Assembly: GCA_020832285.1 (NCBI GenBank)
Contig: JAFIFB010000044.1
Span: 1-64,000, forward strand
Source: Balneolaceae bacterium
Lineage (GTDB): Bacteria; Bacteroidota; Rhodothermia; Balneolales; Balneolaceae
Reading direction: 5' to 3'
Length of the DNA: 64,000 nt
The notes under the pieces were generated by a model. It made no database searches. It had not been told where the DNA came from and worked only from the letters and a program-made list of their open reading frames with translations. Positions 15,801-24,036 of this stretch are shown here, piece by piece. Numbering within the stretch: the stretch's first letter is position 1; each line of letters starts with the position of its first letter. The position numbers and the translations under genes are program-made.

Positions 15801-17078
15801 ATGTATATCAATAGAAAAAAGTTTCTCGAAATGACTGCTGCACTGGCAGGCACATCTGTACTTACAACAAGCATGCCCTGGTTTTCTATTTTCAATAATC
15901 CTGCAGCGGCAGGAAGCGGGCCATCTGACCGGGTGCGAGTCGGAGTGATTGGGGTTGGCTCACGAGGCCGTACACTGCTTCTCAATTTACAGGAACTCAG
16001 TGAATCGCTGAATGTAGAGATCGCTGCTGTTTGCGACACCTGGGAAGACCACTATCAGCGGGCGATCGAATTAACCGAAGGTAAAGCCGAAGCGTTTTAC
16101 GATTATCGGGAAATGATTGACCAGGTAGAACTTGATGCCGTTGTGATCGCAACGCCACTGCACGAACATGCTCATCAAACAGTAGACTGCCTGAATGCCG
16201 GCCTTCATGTTTTTTGTGAGAAAGCGATGGCAAGGCACCTGGATGAGGTGAAAGATATGTATGATGCCCATAAAGATTCAGGAAACATATTACTGGTTGG
16301 TCATCAGAGACTATTCAACCCTGTGTATCTGCAGGCGATGGAAAAAATCGAGCGAGGAGATATCGGGCCGATTACTATGCTGAGAGGATGGTGGCACCGA
16401 AACACAGCCTGGGTTTTTTATGATGATACCGGTGGCAGGGGCACCGATCTTGACCGCCTCCGCAACTGGAGATTTTATGACGATTATTCTGCCGGTATGC
16501 TTACGGAACTAGGGTCACATCACTTCCAGGTGGCAAACTGGGTTCTTGGAAACCAGCCGATTTCGGTAATGGGCAGCGGCAGTATTAATCATTTTGATGA
16601 TGGGCGGGAAGTGTACGATAATTTTGCGCTTGTTTTTAAATATCCAAAAGATATTCATTTTTCATACGACTGTATCACCAGTAACAGACATAACGGAATG
16701 CAGGTGCAGGTGCTTGGTAATGACGGAACCATCGAGTTGGAATCGAACATGTGGTTCGAAGAGTTTCCCGATGACCCGCCTTCGATTGAAGATTTGATCT
16801 TGAGTATGATGGAGCAGGAAAATGAAGATATTCCTATCGGCGGAGCTACCTGGATACCAGACGGGCCAATTCGCCTTGGAGGCAAATACCTATCACCTGA
16901 ATACACAATGAACGACACACTGCTCTATCTGGAAGGCTTTATCAATTTTATCAGGAAAGGCGAAGCTCCACAGAAGCTAACCGATGAGGGTTATCATGCA
17001 TCTATCTGGACACTGTTGGCTGAGGAAGCCACCAAAACAGGTCAGGAGGTGTTTTTACCGGAGGATTATATCATCTAA
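15801..17078 (+). CDS. Gfo/Idh/MocA family oxidoreductase, exported (Tat-like signal)
   Basis: 425 residues. The N-terminus NRKKFLEMTAALAGTSVLT is a Tat-like signal with RK in place of RR; weaker than its neighbours but followed by the usual Ala-rich stretch. VGVIGVGSRGRTLLL is the dinucleotide loop, CEKAMARHLDE the EK(P) segment with Ala in place of the usual Pro, and GMLTELGSHHFQVANWVLG carries the catalytic His region. It belongs with the paralogues at 10816 and 17293 and probably acts on a sugar or glycoside in the periplasm. A stable hairpin follows. Confidence 0.86.
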   Translation: MYINRKKFLEMTAALAGTSVLTTSMPWFSIFNNPAAAGSGPSDRVRVGVIGVGSRGRTLLLNLQELSESLNVEIAAVCDTWEDHYQRAIELTEGKAEAFYDYREMIDQVELDAVVIATPLHEHAHQTVDCLNAGLHVFCEKAMARHLDEVKDMYDAHKDSGNILLVGHQRLFNPVYLQAMEKIERGDIGPITMLRGWWHRNTAWVFYDDTGGRGTDLDRLRNWRFYDDYSAGMLTELGSHHFQVANWVLGNQPISVMGSGSINHFDDGREVYDNFALVFKYPKDIHFSYDCITSNRHNGMQVQVLGNDGTIELESNMWFEEFPDDPPSIEDLILSMMEQENEDIPIGGATWIPDGPIRLGGKYLSPEYTMNDTLLYLEGFINFIRKGEAPQKLTDEGYHASIWTLLAEEATKTGQEVFLPEDYII

Positions 17079-17129
17079 ATATCTGGTGAAAGGAGAAATA
17101 TCATTTCATCCTGAAGAAATTCCTGATAA

Positions 17130-17151
17130 CCACCGGCATCCTTGCCGGTGG
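17130..17151. terminator. Stable 9-bp hairpin after the Gfo/Idh/MocA gene
   Basis: CCACCGGCA (17130-17138) and TGCCGGTGG (17143-17151) pair perfectly over a four-base loop TCCT. The following ATCTATTGTATTT is only weakly T-rich, so this may be a terminator or an mRNA-stabilising structure. Confidence 0.55.
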
Positions 17152-17240
17152 ATCTATTGTATTTACAGCACTCCAGCACGGTCCCTTTAGAAATCATTCA
17201 TTTTGAAAAAAAAATTCTATTTAACTATTATAGTGTAAGC

Positions 17241-17254
17241 CTTAATCGGTTAAG
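17241..17254. promoter_or_regulatory. Candidate LacI-family operator upstream of the third exported Gfo/Idh/MocA gene
   Basis: CTTAATCGGTTAAG is palindromic at 12 of 14 positions with a central CG, 39 bp before the ATG at 17293. It resembles the core of the 26-bp palindrome at 10735 and the site at 2774. Confidence 0.45.
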
Positions 17255-17292
17255 TTAGAATTTCATACCTAATCAAATCTAATCCCAGCTTT

Positions 17293-18612
17293 ATGGATCG
17301 ACGTAAATTTCTCAAAACATCAGCACTTACAACCGCAGCAGTAGGGCTTTCAGGCCCATTTACATTTTCGAGAGGAGCAAGTGCTCCCAATGAAAAAGTA
17401 GTTGTGGCCGTGATGGGCGGAAGAGGGCGGGCTGCGTATCTTGCCAGGGTTTTTGCGAGGGTGCAGAGTACCGAGGTTAAATCCATTTTTGATGTGGACA
17501 GTCGGCCGCTTCCCGAAATTGCCGAAGAGATTTACGAAATCCAGGGAAGGCGCCCGGAGACAGGGACCGATTTCAGAAGAGCACTGGAAGATCCCGATAT
17601 TGACGCTCTTGTAATCGGCGCTCCAGATCACTGGCACGCACCGGCTACGATTATGGCACTGCAGGCGGGTAAACACGTGTATGTTGAAAAACCCGCAAGC
17701 CATCACCCCGCCGAAGCAGAACTGCTTGTGAGAGCCCAAAAGCGTTACAACAAACTTGTACAGATGGGGAATCAGCAGCGTTCTTCGCCTGAGTCGATAG
17801 AGGCAATTCAGGAAATACGGGACGGACTCATAGGTGATGTGTATTATGCGAAATGTTTTTACGCAGCGACCCGTGGCTCTATTGGGAACGGGCAAATTGC
17901 CGATGTACCCGACTGGCTTGATTATGAACTCTGGCAGGGACCTGCGCCGCGAACTCCTTATCGCGATAATGTTGTTCACTATAACTGGCATTGGTTCTGG
18001 AAATGGGGAACCGGTGAATTGCTGAACAACGGCACACACGAATACGATATTTGCCGGTGGGCTCTGGGCGTGGATATGCCTAACAAAATTGCATCCAACG
18101 GCGGCCGGTATCATTTTGATGATGATTGGGAGTTTTATGATGTACAGAATGTGAATTTTGATTTCCCGGATGGAAAGAGCATTAACTGGGAAGGAAGAAG
18201 CTGTAACGGGTTTCGTTTCTTCGGGGGCAGGGGAAGAGGCGCCCTTATTCACGGAACGCAAGGTTCCATGATGATCGACCGTAACGGATATATAGCGTAT
18301 GATCTCGATAACGAAGAGATCAAGAGAAGAATGAGCGATGATGGAGAAGACCAAACGGATATCATCGGAGGTGGAAGCCTCACAGATCTTCACGCACACA
18401 ACTTTGCGATGGGCATCCGCGAAGGAGAAGAACTAACCTCACCGATCGATCAGGGTCAGAGAGGTGTACTTGCCCTTCATCTCGGGAACATTTCTCAATA
18501 TGTTGGGCGTTCACTCAATATCAATCCCGATACCGGCCGGATTATCGGCGATTCGGAAGCGATGAGCAAGTGGAGGCGGGGATATGAACCCGGCTGGGAA
18601 CCCAGATTTTGA
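17293..18612 (+). CDS. Gfo/Idh/MocA family oxidoreductase with Tat signal
   Basis: 439 residues beginning MDRRKFLKTSALTTAAVGLS, a twin-arginine signal (RRKFL). Then VVVAVMGGRGRAAYLARVF forms the nucleotide loop, VIGAPDHWHAPATI is the conserved DHWH motif of this exported clade, and VEKPASHHPAE the EKP segment. GTGELLNNGTHEYDICRWAL carries the catalytic His region. Members of this clade often occur beside sugar-modifying enzymes in Bacteroidota and Planctomycetota; substrate unknown. It has a candidate operator upstream and overlaps the flavoprotein gene downstream. Confidence 0.9.
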   Translation: MDRRKFLKTSALTTAAVGLSGPFTFSRGASAPNEKVVVAVMGGRGRAAYLARVFARVQSTEVKSIFDVDSRPLPEIAEEIYEIQGRRPETGTDFRRALEDPDIDALVIGAPDHWHAPATIMALQAGKHVYVEKPASHHPAEAELLVRAQKRYNKLVQMGNQQRSSPESIEAIQEIRDGLIGDVYYAKCFYAATRGSIGNGQIADVPDWLDYELWQGPAPRTPYRDNVVHYNWHWFWKWGTGELLNNGTHEYDICRWALGVDMPNKIASNGGRYHFDDDWEFYDVQNVNFDFPDGKSINWEGRSCNGFRFFGGRGRGALIHGTQGSMMIDRNGYIAYDLDNEEIKRRMSDDGEDQTDIIGGGSLTDLHAHNFAMGIREGEELTSPIDQGQRGVLALHLGNISQYVGRSLNINPDTGRIIGDSEAMSKWRRGYEPGWEPRF

Positions 18613-19735
18613 TGAGGTGTCTCACAAAAACCGGATGAAATATTCATTTTCTTACTGGGAGAGAGAGGAGTGGTTAAAGCCTCCCGATCTGTTGGTGATT
18701 GGCGGTGGAATTACAGGAGCATCTGCTGCTCTTTTTTATAAACAGGCCTTCCCTGAAAAAGAGGTTCTGATTGTGGATAAAGGTTTTTTCCCGGAAGGTG
18801 CCAGTACTCGAAATGCAGGTTTTGCCTGTATTGGTTCAATATCCGAGCACCTGGCTGATCTTCAGACCTCGGATGAAGATACTGTTTTTGATAGAATAGA
18901 ACGCCGCTGGAACGGGCTGATGCTGCTTCGCCAGACGATAGGAGAAGATCCGATGGATTACCGGCAAACCGGTGGTTGTGAAATTTTTACGGAGCAGACA
19001 AAATTTGATGCTTCCCGAAAACAAATCTCCTGGTTTAACCGGCAGATGAAAGAGAGAATCGGCCTGGAAGATGTGTACACCGAAACGAATTTTGAAGGGT
19101 ACCCCGCCATTTTCAACCGGGCTGAAGGGGCCATAAACAGTGGGAAAATGATGCGGACACTCCATAATAGACTTTCTGGAGCAGGAGTAAGAACCTGGTG
19201 GAACTGCAGAGTTGACTCGGTAAAATCAGGAGGGGTCACATTCACAAATGGGCTGGAAATAGAAGCCAAAAAGATTGCATTAGCCGTGAACGGATTTGCT
19301 TCATGCCTGACTGATCTGCCCGTGAAACCCGCCCGCGGCTATATTTTCGTTACGCATCCCATTCCCGGCCTGAAGTGGAAAGGTACGTTTCATTATGATG
19401 AAGGCTATATTTATTTTCGTAATATCGGAGACAGATTGCTATTGGGCGGTGCCCGGAATATGGCCATGCAAGAGGAAACCACCGATCAGTTTGGTGTTAA
19501 TGTAACCATCAAAAACTATTTAACAGATTTTGCCCGTGAAGTGTTAAAACTCCCTGAAAACAGATCGGTCGACCTGGAGTGGAGCGGTATCATGGGAATG
19601 ACTGAAAACAAGGAACCTATCATCAAGCAGATCGTTCCCGGTGTGTGGGCGGCTGCCGGACTGAGCGGCATGGGTATTGCGATTGGAATGCAGGTAGCGA
19701 GAGAATTGATTGGGAAAATAAGACCTGAAAGGTAA
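18584..19735 (+). CDS. FAD-dependent oxidoreductase, DAO family
   Basis: 383 residues. LLVIGGGITGASAALFYKQA is the FAD-binding GxGxxG fold, then EKEVLIVDKG with the acidic ribose ligand and GASTRNAGFACIG, typical of DadA/glycine-oxidase-like proteins. VKPARGYIFVTHP and a C-terminal GIMGMTENKEPIIKQI with AAGLSGMGIAIGMQVA complete the family pattern. These enzymes oxidise amino acids or other amines. From ATG 18584 (preceded by GGAGG) it overlaps the upstream gene by 29 bp; ATG 18635, giving MKYSFSYWEREEW, would remove the overlap and may fit homologues better. The link to the sugar locus is unclear. Confidence 0.83.
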   Translation: MNPAGNPDFDEVSHKNRMKYSFSYWEREEWLKPPDLLVIGGGITGASAALFYKQAFPEKEVLIVDKGFFPEGASTRNAGFACIGSISEHLADLQTSDEDTVFDRIERRWNGLMLLRQTIGEDPMDYRQTGGCEIFTEQTKFDASRKQISWFNRQMKERIGLEDVYTETNFEGYPAIFNRAEGAINSGKMMRTLHNRLSGAGVRTWWNCRVDSVKSGGVTFTNGLEIEAKKIALAVNGFASCLTDLPVKPARGYIFVTHPIPGLKWKGTFHYDEGYIYFRNIGDRLLLGGARNMAMQEETTDQFGVNVTIKNYLTDFAREVLKLPENRSVDLEWSGIMGMTENKEPIIKQIVPGVWAAAGLSGMGIAIGMQVARELIGKIRPER

Positions 19736-19766
19736 ACCGACTCGAATCGGTATTGACGGGCAATAG

Positions 19767-19992
19767 CCCGCATTTCTCACAGAAAAAATTATGAATAAAA
19801 ATATCAATTTAATTATTAACGTCTTAGCCTACAATTTCAGAGATTGCACCAAAACAGCCTGTCAGATACTGCGAAATTTGCCCGTGGGCTGTGTTGTCTC
19901 GGAAATGGCTTGCTCAACGTACTCAGGTACGTTTCCGCCACCATTTCAGAGACGCCTTGCCCACAACCAAATTTCTTGGTGAGAAATGCGGG
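19767..19992. repeat. 226-bp dispersed element with 14-bp inverted ends (family R, copy 1)
   Basis: Bounded by CCCGCATTTCTCAC (19767-19780) and its exact reverse complement (19979-19992). There is no credible gene inside. It contains a GCCCGTGGGC-type hairpin and a CGTACTCAGGTACG hairpin. A diverged copy lies inverted at 46710-46930 and a partial copy at 63511-63600. It fills most of the 313-bp gap between two convergent genes. It may be a MITE; I cannot assign the parent IS. Confidence 0.75.
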
Positions 19993-20048
19993 ATAGGAGA
20001 CTGTAGTGAAAATCATATCAATTTATCCAAAACAATTCCCGTAGAATC

Positions 20049-22211
20049 TTAAAATAAATCCACGCTTACACCCTTCACATCAACCGGTTCGTATCTTTCA
20101 TCTTCGCTCATATCCCGTACCACGCAGGGACAACTGCAGCAGAAAGCAGTACGGAACCACTCTTCGGGAGATCCTTTTAATTCAATACGTCCCTGTTTTT
20201 CTCCGCTTCTGAACGGAGTACGCCTGTTTCGGTAGAATTCCAGGAAGTGGTTTCCATTGCCATCACTGTGCAGATGAGGTCCAAATAATGTATAATTTCT
20301 GATTCCCTCCCGGCGCTTTCGGATACCAATAACTGTATCTATTATACCAGAGCTGTTCACGTGGCGGTCATCACCGGTATTTCCCTTCAGGTATCGCCGA
20401 TCCTCCAGATTTTCGAACCGCAGGTAGACATATTTAACCTGTCCGTCTATTCCTGAAAGCAGAGAGTTGCTGACTCTACTGACAAGTTTTCTTCGTACAA
20501 CTCCGCGAATAATTCCCGGTATTGGAAGACTGCTGTCTAAGTGCTCTTCAATCAGTTTTTCAAAATTTGCACGCCGGAGATTGTCCAGCTCGCGGTAGTG
20601 AGGTTCAGGGTTAATAGGCTGCGGTGCAGGCGGTATTTCAGCTTCCTCTTTGAGGAACGATTTGGCATCTCCGATGGAGGCATTGAGAACTTTTGCAGCA
20701 AGATGCTTGCCCACTTCAAAGTCATGCTGACGGAATTTCTCTTCAAAAAAACCACCGAAACTGCGCAGAAAATTGCCTGCTATCGGATGATCGGCATCTC
20801 CCTCCTGCGATGCAGGTGTGATGGCTACCATATTGATTTTTCGTTTTTTATGCAGATTGGCAACCAGGTCAATTGCCAGTTTTAGTTTGGTACTGAACGA
20901 GTCGTCTGCCAAGTCATTTTTGATCTTTTCCTGAATTTTTTCAGTATCAACAAGATCATCCTCACCACCATTAGAACGAGCCGCTTTTTCGCGGTAGATC
21001 GTTTCGATCAGATTATCCAGCTTTTCCTCAATATCGGAACCGGGTTTGGGCTGAAGGTTATCAAACATATCCATCAGATCATCGCGCCATTCCACAAGAC
21101 TATTGTAGTGTGCAGCTTTTAGCCAGTCGCGGTATGTAGCCTGACTTGCCAGAACACCGGCAAAACGTCCGAATACTCCCATCAATTTACTCATATAATC
21201 GGGTGAGGTGAGTTCGGATGATTTAAGGCGTCCGGTGCGGTCGTATTCCTCCTTGAGAGAAAGCGGCATGTTAAAGCTGAGTGGATATACTTCGCTGGTA
21301 CCACTCACATTCGGATCGATAAAAATGAACACCCGCTCTACATCTTTACCACGATCCTGCTCTGCTGCCATTTGGATAGCCTCCCGCAACGGTTCGTTGC
21401 GAAGAATGCCGCCATCGAGGTAGTCGAACATGAACCGTTTACTGTGTTCAAGATCATCGGGCCACCAGCGGCCAAATTCGTGACGTTCGCGTAAAATACG
21501 CTCCGGTGGGAATGCTCCCGGAAATGCCCCCGATGCAATAGCACCCTTGCGAAAAATGTCCCACTTTTTCTGAGCTGTATCGTTTTTCCAGGGGCGCAGC
21601 ACATGGTATTGCGATTCAAATTCGTTCCCGGAATTGGATTGGGAGCTGACAACAAAGCGGACATTGTCCTGATGAAAGGTGGTTTGTACCGCATCGGCAA
21701 AGACGCTGTTTTTCCCTGATGGTGCACCCCCGCCAGATGAGGCCTGGCGGATGATTTGACCCTCTGAACGAACAGGAATGCCATTCAGATTGGTGAGACT
21801 GAATGAAACTTTCATCCCTTCGGCAAAAAGTGGATGAGGTTCGTTATTGCCAGCCCATTCATCGGTATTGATGATATTCCCTGCAATCTTTTCGATAACT
21901 TCATTGGAGAAAAAACTGGCCTGATTGTGCCGGCCGATATCTTTGGGGTAGAGGTTGTCAATGGAGATCTGTTTAACCCAGGCTTGGTGCAGAGCGTCCT
22001 CAATCTCCTGATCGGATGAACCTTTCAACAGATGGTAAACAACTACGCCCAGAGTCATACTTCCGGCAGATGCTCCAGATACCACATCAATTTTTGCAGG
22101 ACCCCGCTGAGCATGCTTTAGTAAGTTGATAACCTGTGCCAGCGCTCCTCCGGAAAACGTTCCGAGACTTACTCCTCCTCCCATTATCAGTGCAATTCTT
22201 GTTCCCGCCAT
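20049..22211 (-). CDS. Large patatin-like phospholipase family protein
   Basis: 720 residues starting MAGTRIALIMGGGVSLGTFSG. The oxyanion loop GGGVSLG, nucleophile motif GASAGS with Ser48, and the catalytic Asp in YLDGGILRNEP are all present, so a Ser-Asp lipid acyl hydrolase is expected. It is much longer than typical bacterial patatins of about 300 residues; the extra part contains charged helical segments (residues roughly 350-560). The last 30 residues include a tight Cys cluster, CCSCPC (691-696). No signal peptide is seen, so it is cytoplasmic or peripheral at the membrane. Substrate probably phospholipid; physiological role unknown. Confidence 0.85.
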   Translation of the reverse strand: MAGTRIALIMGGGVSLGTFSGGALAQVINLLKHAQRGPAKIDVVSGASAGSMTLGVVVYHLLKGSSDQEIEDALHQAWVKQISIDNLYPKDIGRHNQASFFSNEVIEKIAGNIINTDEWAGNNEPHPLFAEGMKVSFSLTNLNGIPVRSEGQIIRQASSGGGAPSGKNSVFADAVQTTFHQDNVRFVVSSQSNSGNEFESQYHVLRPWKNDTAQKKWDIFRKGAIASGAFPGAFPPERILRERHEFGRWWPDDLEHSKRFMFDYLDGGILRNEPLREAIQMAAEQDRGKDVERVFIFIDPNVSGTSEVYPLSFNMPLSLKEEYDRTGRLKSSELTSPDYMSKLMGVFGRFAGVLASQATYRDWLKAAHYNSLVEWRDDLMDMFDNLQPKPGSDIEEKLDNLIETIYREKAARSNGGEDDLVDTEKIQEKIKNDLADDSFSTKLKLAIDLVANLHKKRKINMVAITPASQEGDADHPIAGNFLRSFGGFFEEKFRQHDFEVGKHLAAKVLNASIGDAKSFLKEEAEIPPAPQPINPEPHYRELDNLRRANFEKLIEEHLDSSLPIPGIIRGVVRRKLVSRVSNSLLSGIDGQVKYVYLRFENLEDRRYLKGNTGDDRHVNSSGIIDTVIGIRKRREGIRNYTLFGPHLHSDGNGNHFLEFYRNRRTPFRSGEKQGRIELKGSPEEWFRTAFCCSCPCVVRDMSEDERYEPVDVKGVSVDLF

Positions 22212-22517
22212 GATTCTATCCTGGTTTTTTTTGAGTGTTGATGATTTTATTTACACAAAAAACTGAGAAATTTCAAATGGTTAAGATAGCATGTTTTACT
22301 CAGTGGGATCACAGGTGTCAAAAACGTTTATAAAGCTGAACAAAAACTTTGATTTTTCGAATGTATGATTAGATTTCATGCGGTGTTTAACATCCAATCC
22401 TCTGTCTGCAAGAGCCCGCACCATTAGTATCAATAACTTCTTGAAGTGGTGTACGGCGGGGTTTTGGGTTCTGAGCCATAACAGGAACTCACTCTGTTTA
22501 CACTCTTGCAGGCTATT
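22212..22517. other. Intergenic region between patatin-like and metallophosphoesterase genes
   Basis: 306 bp without a supported gene or terminator. It must hold the promoter of the patatin-like gene and the 3' end signals of the phosphoesterase gene, both on the minus strand. No repeat of the families described elsewhere is present. Confidence 0.5.
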
Positions 22518-23705
22518 TTATTCTGTATTTACACGGATGACCGAAACCTGGGCGGGAGCATTGTACCGGACCGGGGCAAGTGTAAATCCAAGTCCGTTGT
22601 TAATATTAAGAAGCATGTCTCCGATCATCCAGTGGCCGTTGACATAGCGGGTTTCTGCACGGGCTGCTGTAAATGGGTAGAAGAAAACCGGAACTCTAAT
22701 CTGGCCGCCGTGAGTATGTCCGCCAAGAAGTTGATGCACTCCTGCATTCTGCGATTCTTCAATAAGCCGGTCGGAAGCCTGATGAGAAACGAGTAGTTTC
22801 AGATCAGCACCTCTTTGCTCATTCAGGAGTGAAGCCAGTGTATCTGCCTGTACCTGAGCACTGTAGAGTTCGGTAATCCCGGTTAATTTAATGAGTGAAC
22901 CTCTGTGATCAATCCAGGTGTTTTCGTTCTGCAAAACCGGAACTCCGTTATCATGCAGTGATTGGATAACCCACTCTGTTTCTGTCCAGTAGTCATGATC
23001 TCCCAAAACTGCAAAAAAACCGTACTCTGATTCAATTTGACCAAGTGCAGCAGCCCCGGTATCGATATGATCAGTGCCAGATGTGATCAGATCTCCTGCA
23101 AAAACCACGATATCCGGCTCAAACCGGTTTACAATTTCCACGTATCGATTCATGTGTGGATCCCGGGTGTAGGGATCGGCGTGAAGGTCGGCAATATGTA
23201 CGATGGTAAGCGGTTCAAACGGACTATCTGAGTTGGGGAGGGTATAGTTAATTTCTTCGATTGCAATCCGGTTGGTATCCCAGACCATTTTGACAGCGGT
23301 ATAAATTGCGGTGAGACCGGTCAGAATCAAAAAAATCTGTGCAAATGTTCGTTTAATTTCTTTTTTAGGACGTTTTGAAATCCATGACCATAACGGCTTA
23401 AGTAAATCGTGCAGAAGAAGCCAGTTTACCATCACACCTGTAAAAACCACTCCGTACCAGAACAGATAAATGATGGCATTCGGATATCCGGTGCGCGTGA
23501 ATGAACCCCTTAAATAATATTCGATCAGGCCAGCTGCGGGATAAGCCAGGAAAAGTGTTGCAGCCAGAAGAAAGAGAAATTTGTAAAACCTGGGAGATTT
23601 CAGGCCTGCTATGTTTACACTCCTGAAATACCGGAAACCAAAATAGAGTAAAATTAAACAAACGATGATACTCGCATAGAGAACCATCCGCAAAGACCAG
23701 GGCAT
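22518..23705 (-). CDS. Membrane-anchored metallophosphoesterase (YkuE/YaeI-like)
   Basis: 395 residues. The first about 150 contain four or so hydrophobic segments, the rest a calcineurin-like phosphoesterase domain with all metal motifs: VHIADLHADPYTRD (DxH), FAGDLITSG (GDxx), VLGDHDYWTE (GDHD in place of GNHD), LLVSHQASD and LLGGHTHGGQIR (GHxH). Relatives hydrolyse lipid-linked phosphates such as UDP-diacylglucosamine or act on unknown phosphodiesters at the membrane. The protein probably exposes its catalytic domain on one face of the inner membrane. The substrate is not determined. Confidence 0.87.
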   Translation of the reverse strand: MPWSLRMVLYASIIVCLILLYFGFRYFRSVNIAGLKSPRFYKFLFLLAATLFLAYPAAGLIEYYLRGSFTRTGYPNAIIYLFWYGVVFTGVMVNWLLLHDLLKPLWSWISKRPKKEIKRTFAQIFLILTGLTAIYTAVKMVWDTNRIAIEEINYTLPNSDSPFEPLTIVHIADLHADPYTRDPHMNRYVEIVNRFEPDIVVFAGDLITSGTDHIDTGAAALGQIESEYGFFAVLGDHDYWTETEWVIQSLHDNGVPVLQNENTWIDHRGSLIKLTGITELYSAQVQADTLASLLNEQRGADLKLLVSHQASDRLIEESQNAGVHQLLGGHTHGGQIRVPVFFYPFTAARAETRYVNGHWMIGDMLLNINNGLGFTLAPVRYNAPAQVSVIRVNTE

Positions 23706-24036
23706 CAGACAAAAGTAAATATAATTGAAATTTTAATGGGAGCTAAAATACATCCCTTTTCGGGTGAATAAAAATCAGGTAAATACAAAATACCACTTTG
23801 AACCACCTGGATTTTCTAAACAAATTTATTGGTCTGCACATAATTTTTCTTCGGGTAATCTGAGATCTAAATATGTGATAAGGAAGGTGAAAAAGATGAT
23901 TGGGGCTTTAATAGGAGTATGAGTTAGGTCATATTAAAAATAAAAGCGCTTTTTTGGTGATGAATATAGATTTGAATGGTGATTTTAAGTACAATATTGG
24001 CTATCTATAGCCTTTTGAATAAAGTAATTGGAGTTT
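23706..24036. other. Divergent promoter region, metallophosphoesterase and ppc
   Basis: 331 bp between divergent genes, AT-rich, no gene. A perfect 12-bp palindrome AAAAGCGCTTTT lies at 23942-23953, followed by extra T's; it could be a regulator site or weak hairpin. No other structure was recognised. Confidence 0.4.

Noticed and set aside
17350..18399. 349-codon open frame on the minus strand
   Set aside because: It lies antisense within the exported Gfo/Idh/MocA gene, whose motifs are intact. No domain is recognisable.
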